Shown here in pieces: positions 59,312 to 64,000 of a stretch of 64,000 nucleotides of DNA; positions within the stretch are counted from its first letter, which is position 1, and each line of letters opens with the position of its first letter. A program made the position numbers and the translations under genes. Source of the stretch: Zafaria ginkgonis (GTDB lineage: Bacteria; Actinomycetota; Actinomycetes; Actinomycetales; Micrococcaceae). The stretch is from NCBI RefSeq assembly GCF_039540195.1, contig NZ_BAABEO010000015.1, positions 1-64,000 on the forward strand, in the 5' to 3' direction. The notes beneath the pieces were generated by a model. That model was given only the letters and a program-made list of their open reading frames with translations, ran no database searches and had not been told where the DNA came from.

Positions 59312-60454
59312 TCAGAGGAAGGCGGGGATGCCCGGCTGCTGGCCCATCAGGACCGCGCCGGCGCCGTCATATATGCCGTCGCCCAGGAAGGCGTGTTGGG
59401 TGACCACGGAAGCGTCGCGCAGGTAGCCCTGCAGCGGGTTGTCGTCGTAGATGGCGGCGGTGCCGGAGAGCGAGTAGGCGGTCTGGGCCGCCGCGGCGCC
59501 GGCCTTGGCCGCATGGGTTCCGGCCAGGCGCAGCAGCGCCTTCTGCTTGTCCGTGGCCGGATCGCCGGCGGCGACCGTGGCGTAGGTTTCCTCGGTGATG
59601 TCGTAGAAGAAGGCGGCGGCGGAGCGCAGCGCGGCCTCGGCCTTGGCGACGTCGATGCGGTAGTAGGCGCGGTCGGCGAGCTTGGGGGCTCCGGTGACTC
59701 CCGAGCGGCCGGCGCCGATTTCGATGGCGTAGTCCAGGGCCGCGCGGCCGGCACCGAGGTTGACGACGGCGAGCACCTGGGCCGCGTAGGCGATGGCCGG
59801 GTAGCGGTAGAGCGGCTCGTCGACGGTGGGTTCCCCGCCGCGGATGAACGTCCATTCCGCCGGCACGTCGACGCCGTCCACCACGATGTCGTGGCTGCCG
59901 GTGCCGTGCAGCCCGATCACGTCCCAGTTGTCCTCGATCCTGGCCTGGTCCGGCCGCAGCAGCGCCGTGCGCGGCTTGCCGTTGGCCTCCTCGCCGCCGG
60001 CGATGCCGACCCCCAGGATGTCCGCGCCCTTGCTGCCGCTGGCGAACCGCCACCGGCCGGACACCCGGTACTTCTCGCCGTCGAACTCCGCCCGCTGCAC
60101 GGGGAACAGGCCGCCGGCGAAGGCCAGGTCCGGGCCGTCCTTGTACAGCTCGGCCTGGGTGTCCAGCGGCAGCGCCGCGAAGTAGATGAGGGCGGAGCCG
60201 AAGCTGGCCACCCAGCCCGAGGACGGGTCGACGGCGGAAATCCGCTCGATCTTGCGCAGGAACTCGGCCGGGGGCAGGGCGTCGCCGCCGAACCGCCGGG
60301 GCGTGGCCGCGCGGTAGAGGCCCGCGCGCTTCAGGTTGGCGATCACGTCCTTGGGGACGAACCGCTGCCGCCCGAATTCGGTGCGGCGGGCGGCGATCTC
60401 CGCGAGGACGCCCTCGAGTCCGTCGGTGGCGGGCGTGTCCAGCACTGCGGTCAT
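59312..60454 (-). CDS. iacA: Acyl-CoA-dehydrogenase-fold flavin monooxygenase, IacA-like
   Basis: The 380-residue protein has the acyl-CoA dehydrogenase fold (DPSSGWVASFGSA; VSGRWRFASGSKGADILG; a C-terminal four-helix domain) but belongs to the hydroxylase branch with HsaA/DszC-like enzymes that use reduced flavin. In iac clusters IacA starts indole-3-acetate degradation by oxygenating the indole ring. IacG-like flavin reductase at 52265 would supply reduced flavin. It is the first gene of the eight-gene leftward operon, with AAGGAGG before the ATG. Confidence 0.8.
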   Translation of the reverse strand: MTAVLDTPATDGLEGVLAEIAARRTEFGRQRFVPKDVIANLKRAGLYRAATPRRFGGDALPPAEFLRKIERISAVDPSSGWVASFGSALIYFAALPLDTQAELYKDGPDLAFAGGLFPVQRAEFDGEKYRVSGRWRFASGSKGADILGVGIAGGEEANGKPRTALLRPDQARIEDNWDVIGLHGTGSHDIVVDGVDVPAEWTFIRGGEPTVDEPLYRYPAIAYAAQVLAVVNLGAGRAALDYAIEIGAGRSGVTGAPKLADRAYYRIDVAKAEAALRSAAAFFYDITEETYATVAAGDPATDKQKALLRLAGTHAAKAGAAAAQTAYSLSGTAAIYDDNPLQGYLRDASVVTQHAFLGDGIYDGAGAVLMGQQPGIPAFL

Positions 60455-60564
60455 TCCAACCCCTCCTTGTGGCTTGTGGTTCCGGTGTTGCCGATCACGC
60501 TATTTCCGCAATTACTGCGCCTCAATCGGTGCTTTTCCGCCCCGGCGCATAGGTTTCCGCCGCC

Positions 60565-60586
60565 CCGGTAAGGGAAGTACCTATGG
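60565..60586. promoter_or_regulatory. FixJ-box-like element, iacA / histidine kinase promoter region
   Basis: GTAAGGGAAGTACCTAT is the core of a 22-base element that matches the reverse complement of the one at 52876-52897 at 18 positions. It lies 110 bases upstream of iacA and 33 bases upstream of the kinase GTG. A partial inverted copy, CATAGGTTTCC, occurs at 60548-60558. Confidence 0.65.
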
Positions 60587-60619
60587 GAAAGTAAGGGCGA
60601 GCCTGTACAACTAGGGACT

Positions 60620-62164
60620 GTGGACGCCCTGACCTTCCAGCCCTCCGACGGCGACTTCGAGGCCATGCTCGATGCCCTGCAGCACTGCATCCTGATCCAC
60701 GACGCGGACAGCAAGGACATCCTGTGGGCGAACCCCGCGGCCTGCACGATGCTCGGCTTCACCCTGGAGGAACTCCGGCCGCTCAAGGCGCCGGACATGA
60801 GCAGTTCCGAACGCCGGTACCGCCGTTCCGTCGGCCGGCAATGGCTGCAGAACGCCGTCGAGCAGGGCACCAGCAGGACCGAATGGATGTACCGGACCAA
60901 GGCCGGCGTCGATTTCCTGACCGAGGCCATCGCCACCAGGGTCCAGCTTTCGGAGCGGACGGTGGTGATGGTCCAGTTCCGCGACATCGAGAAGGAGGAA
61001 GCGCTCAAATCCGACCTGCAGCGGACCGAAAGCCGGCTGCAGACGTTCACCGACAGCATGCGTGAAGGGCTGCTGGTGGTGGCCGACGACGGCGTGGTCA
61101 GCTACGCCAGCCAGTCGGCCGAATCCCAGCTGGGGATCTGCCTGAGTGAGCTCCTGGGCGCCCGCCTGGCGGATTACTGCACCGACGAATCCCGCCCGGC
61201 CTTGGAGCAGGCCCTCTCGGTCACCGACGCCTCGCCGCGCACCAGCAGCTTCCGGCTGGCCCTGCGCCGGGAAAATGGCGGCAGCACCTGGTACGCGGTC
61301 AATCCTCACCGCATCGACCTCCAGGACGACCTGCGCGGCACGCTGCTTTTCCTGCACGACATCACGGACCGGATCAGGACCGAAAAAGAGCACCAGCGCG
61401 ACCAGGACCGGCTCAACTACCTGGCCCGGCAGAACGTCATGGGCGACCTGGCCATGGCCCTGGCGCACGAGCTGGGACAGCCGCTGACCGCGGCGACCAA
61501 CTTCATCACCGGCGCCAAACGGCGGGCGGAGGCGGCCGGCGAGGTGCCCGAAGCCCTGGCGTACGGGCTGGACAATGCGCAGAAGCAGATCGAACGGGCC
61601 AACCGGATCCTGCACAGCCTCAAGGGATTCGTCGGCACCCTGGAAACGTCCGAGCAGCTGGTGGACCTGAACAAGATCGTGCGCGACTGCCTGTATTTCA
61701 TCCACCTCACCGCGGAAGCCCACCGCACCACGGTGAAGGTGCAGCTGCACGAGGCCCCCATCCCGATCCGCTGCGAGATGGTGCTCATCGGCCAGGTGGT
61801 GATGAACCTGTGCCGCAATGCGATCGAGGAAATGGCGCGGTTCCCCGAGCAGGAACGGGAAATCACCATTGAAACCCGCCCGGTGGACGGCTTCGGCGAG
61901 TTCAGCGTCAGCGACCGCGGCCGCGGGCTGGCGCACTTCCCGGACGGACGGATTTTCGACGGGGCCTTCACCACCAAGGCCGGCGGCACCGGCGTCGGAC
62001 TGGCGCTGAGCCACCGCATCGTGACCCGCCAGCGCGGCACCATCACCGCCGCCGAGAACAGCCCGCGCGGTTCCGTGTTCACCTTCCGGCTGCCCAGGGC
62101 CGGTGCCGAGCAGGTTCCGCGGCAGGACCTGGCCCGGACCGCGACCCCGAAATCCATCGGCTGA
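60620..62164 (+). CDS. PAS-domain histidine kinase, FixL-like, of the iac cluster
   Basis: The 514-residue kinase has no membrane segment. Two PAS-like domains (about 15-125 and 140-250) precede a dimerisation/phosphoacceptor helix with His283 in ALAHELGQPLTA, the FixL/TodS type. The ATPase domain shows N-box LCRNAIEEM, SDRGRGL and GGTGVGLALSHRIV. A cytosolic PAS kinase could sense indole-3-acetate directly. It starts with GTG 60620, divergent from iacA, and should phosphorylate the FixJ-like regulator at 52989-53612. Confidence 0.9.
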   Translation: MDALTFQPSDGDFEAMLDALQHCILIHDADSKDILWANPAACTMLGFTLEELRPLKAPDMSSSERRYRRSVGRQWLQNAVEQGTSRTEWMYRTKAGVDFLTEAIATRVQLSERTVVMVQFRDIEKEEALKSDLQRTESRLQTFTDSMREGLLVVADDGVVSYASQSAESQLGICLSELLGARLADYCTDESRPALEQALSVTDASPRTSSFRLALRRENGGSTWYAVNPHRIDLQDDLRGTLLFLHDITDRIRTEKEHQRDQDRLNYLARQNVMGDLAMALAHELGQPLTAATNFITGAKRRAEAAGEVPEALAYGLDNAQKQIERANRILHSLKGFVGTLETSEQLVDLNKIVRDCLYFIHLTAEAHRTTVKVQLHEAPIPIRCEMVLIGQVVMNLCRNAIEEMARFPEQEREITIETRPVDGFGEFSVSDRGRGLAHFPDGRIFDGAFTTKAGGTGVGLALSHRIVTRQRGTITAAENSPRGSVFTFRLPRAGAEQVPRQDLARTATPKSIG

Positions 62165-62244
62165 GGCGGACGGGCCCGGAACCGGCGGTTCCCGGCGAGC
62201 GCGGCCCGGCCTTCCCCCCGGAGTCGGGGGTTTACGCCTCGTCC

Positions 62245-62276
62245 CTGTGGTAGGTAGACTGGTCTACCTACCACAG
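62245..62276. promoter_or_regulatory. TetR-type palindromic operator
   Basis: CTGTGGTAGGTAGAC and GTCTACCTACCACAG are perfect 15-base inverted arms separated by TG. The palindrome ends at the AGGAGG ribosome site of the TetR gene, so bound repressor would block its transcription. Confidence 0.85.
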
Positions 62277-62284
62277 GAGGACGC

Positions 62285-62866
62285 ATGGCATCCACGGAGA
62301 GCCGCCCGGCATCGGCGCGCGAGCGCTTGCTCGACGCGGCAGCGAGGCTGTTCTACGCCCACGGAATGGTGGCAACCGGCATCGACACGATCACCGCCGA
62401 AGCGGGCGTGGCGAAGAAAAGCCTGTACAACAACTTCTCCTCCAAGGAGGAGCTGATGCTCGCCTACATCGAGGCCCGGCACGCGGAATGGCTTGACCTC
62501 TACCGCACCCGCGCCGAGGCCGCAGCGACCCCGCGGGACGGCGTGCTGGCGGTGTTCGACGCGTACATCGACCACGCGGAGGCCGGCTATGTGCACGGAT
62601 TCCGCGGCTGCGGCCTGCTCAACGCCGCCGCCGAACTCCCGGCGGGCTCCGCGGGACGCGAGGCGGTCCGCCGCCACAAGGAACAGGTGGAGTCGATCCT
62701 GGCGGCGCAGCTGGCCGGAATCACCTCACCGGACCGGGCCGCCGGTGCCGCGGAGCACTGCGCCTTCCTGCTCGAGGGGGCGATGGCGCGCGCGGGGCTG
62801 GAGGGCGGCCCGGACCGGCTCGCACACGCACGCCAGCTCGCTTCGGCACTGGTGGACGCGCTGTGA
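62285..62866 (+). CDS. TetR-family regulator
   Basis: The 193-residue regulator has an N-terminal helix-turn-helix (RERLLDAAARLFYAHGMVATGIDTITAEAGVAKKSLYNNFSSKEEL) and a helical ligand-binding domain with GFRGCGLLNAAAE. It lies right behind its probable operator and overlaps the EamA transporter gene by 4 bases. It should repress both genes and release on ligand binding. Confidence 0.9.
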   Translation: MASTESRPASARERLLDAAARLFYAHGMVATGIDTITAEAGVAKKSLYNNFSSKEELMLAYIEARHAEWLDLYRTRAEAAATPRDGVLAVFDAYIDHAEAGYVHGFRGCGLLNAAAELPAGSAGREAVRRHKEQVESILAAQLAGITSPDRAAGAAEHCAFLLEGAMARAGLEGGPDRLAHARQLASALVDAL

Positions 62867-63804
62867 CCCGCGGCAGGCTGGCCGGCATCGGCGCCATCAC
62901 CGTCACGTCGGTGTTGTGGGGCACCACCGGCACCGCAGCGACCTTCGCACCCGACGCCGGCCCCTTGGCCATCGGCTCCGCGGCGCTCGGCATCGGGGGC
63001 ATCCTCCAGGCGCTGATCGCCGTGCCCGCGCTGCGTTCGGCCTGGCCCGCCCTGCGGGCCAACCTGCGCCTGATCCTGCTCGGTGCGGCCGCCGTGGCGG
63101 TCTACCCGCTGGCGTTCTACAGCTCCATGCATTTGGCCGGAGTCGCCGTCGGCTCTGTGGTCTCCCTGGCCTCCGCCCCCTTGGCGTCGGGCCTGCTGGA
63201 ACGCCTGGTTGAGCGGCGCCCGCTGAGCCGCTGGTGGATGCTCGCCGCAACGCTGGGGATCATCGGCAGCGCGCTCCTGTGCCTGTCCAAGATGACCGGC
63301 CCCGCGGAGGCGACGGCCTCGACGCTGGCGGGCATGGCGCTCGGCCTCGTCGCGGGCGGGACCTACGCGACCTACTCCTGGGTCGCGCACCGGCTCATGG
63401 GCCAGGGGCTCGGCCGGGCGGCATCGATGGGATCCGTCTTCGGCGCCGGCGGCGTGCTGCTCCTCCCGGTGCTCCTGGCCACCGGAGGGCCGCTGCTTGC
63501 CTCTTCCGGGACCTTCACCGTGGCGGCCTACATGGCCCTGGTGCCGATGTTCCTCGGCTACCTGCTGTTCGGGTTCGGCCTTGCCCGGGTCTCGGCCAGC
63601 ACCGCCACGACCGTCACCCTGGCCGAGCCGGCGATCGCCGCGGTCCTCGCCGTCCTCATCGTCGGGGAACGCCTCACCTCCCTCGGCTGGATGGGCCTGG
63701 GGGCCATCGCGCTGGTCCTGGCCGTCCTCGCCGTCGCACCCACGAACGGCACCGCACCCACCCCCAGGCAGCCAGCACCCCAGCGCATCCCGGCCGCCAG
63801 CTGA
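62863..63804 (+). CDS. EamA/DMT-family exporter
   Basis: The 313-residue membrane protein has ten predicted helices in two EamA repeats (about 8-135 and 150-290), with SVLWGTTGTAATF at the start and VTLAEPAIAAVLAVLIVGE in the second repeat. These drug/metabolite transporters export small molecules. GTG 62863 overlaps the TetR stop (GTGA), so expression is coupled to the repressor. Confidence 0.9.
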   Translation: MTRGRLAGIGAITVTSVLWGTTGTAATFAPDAGPLAIGSAALGIGGILQALIAVPALRSAWPALRANLRLILLGAAAVAVYPLAFYSSMHLAGVAVGSVVSLASAPLASGLLERLVERRPLSRWWMLAATLGIIGSALLCLSKMTGPAEATASTLAGMALGLVAGGTYATYSWVAHRLMGQGLGRAASMGSVFGAGGVLLLPVLLATGGPLLASSGTFTVAAYMALVPMFLGYLLFGFGLARVSASTATTVTLAEPAIAAVLAVLIVGERLTSLGWMGLGAIALVLAVLAVAPTNGTAPTPRQPAPQRIPAAS

Positions 63805-63981
63805 CGAAAACGGCGGCCCTTTCAACAAATCAAGGTTCCATCCGATGCCGTCGAGCACCCCGTGCGGGCCGGTCCGCTTCATTGCCGAAGGCGCGGGCAG
63901 GCACTAGCCTGCGGGCATGGCAGTGATCGGGTTCGAGCACGTGGGCGCCGTGGCACGGAACCACGGAAAAGGAGAGCAGCG

Positions 63982-64000
63982 ATGACCGACGCGCCCAAGG
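63982..64000 (+). CDS. Start of a gene cut by the window end
   Basis: ATG 63982 follows AAAGGAGAG and opens MTDAPK before the window ends. A preceding 22-codon frame (63917-63985, MAVIGFEHVGAV...) overlaps it by ATGA and may be a short coupled leader or the remnant of a longer gene. Product unknown. Confidence 0.4.

Noticed and set aside
1..64000. CRISPR arrays, insertion sequences, integrase genes or attachment sites
   Set aside because: No spaced direct repeats, transposase or integrase motifs, or tRNA-adjacent repeats were seen.

Overview
The window is high-GC DNA with dense, mostly ATGA/GTGA-overlapping operons and GTG starts. It looks like a chromosomal segment of a soil actinobacterium, most likely Micrococcales/Micrococcaceae (Arthrobacter-like). 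I base that on the codon bias, a WXG100/ESX-like gene beside purB, a DtxR/IdeR-type iron box and the branched-chain dehydrogenase organisation; genus is an inference. No tRNA, rRNA, CRISPR array or insertion sequence was recognised.

Layout. 1-3924 is mainly core: the 3' end of lipA, an ESX-like gene followed by an alpha/beta-hydrolase reading frame split by an in-frame TAG, and purB. 4098-25008 is a catabolic island: two amidohydrolase-type ring/amide hydrolases, an amidase, two polysaccharide-deacetylase-fold (allantoinase/cyclic-imide-hydrolase-like) proteins, an Asp/Glu-racemase/maleate-isomerase-like protein, a HpcH/HpaI aldolase, two cupin proteins (one an XRE regulator), two pairs of metallo-beta-lactamase-fold proteins, an isochorismatase-like hydrolase, a Dpp-type ABC importer, a class IV aminotransferase and a formamidase. 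Four promoters in this island carry a similar 14-bp AT-rich palindrome (about TTCAATNTATTGAA) placed over the -10 box, so it behaves like one regulon. I think it degrades an imported N-heterocyclic amide, imide or ureide, but the substrate is unknown.

25151-36254 returns to general metabolism: a small conserved protein, a branched-chain 2-oxoacid dehydrogenase operon (E1-alpha, E1-beta, E2) with a divergent Lrp/AsnC regulator, a drug-type ABC exporter, a GNAT acetyltransferase, an FdhF/YdeP-type molybdoprotein with an SRPBCC protein, and an acyl-CoA thioesterase. 36306-40516 is an iron-box-controlled siderophore ABC importer whose two permeases are fused. 40591-45702 is an IclR-controlled cytochrome P450 cluster with its own ferredoxin, ferredoxin reductase and aromatic-acid-type MFS permease; the P450 resembles the guaiacol O-demethylase GcoA family.

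45775-62164 holds an APC permease plus aldehyde dehydrogenase, a small orphan protein, and then what looks like a complete iac-type indole-3-acetate (auxin) degradation cluster: MFS transporter, iacH, iacG on one operon and iacA-iacB-iacI-iacC-iacD-iacE-iacF-catA on another, ending in catechol 1,2-dioxygenase. A FixJ-like response regulator lies between the operons and a PAS-containing FixL-like histidine kinase lies divergent from iacA. A FixJ-box-like sequence occurs once in each of the two divergent promoter regions. 62245-63804 is a TetR-type regulator with a 32-bp palindromic operator and an EamA exporter. The window ends 19 bases into another gene.
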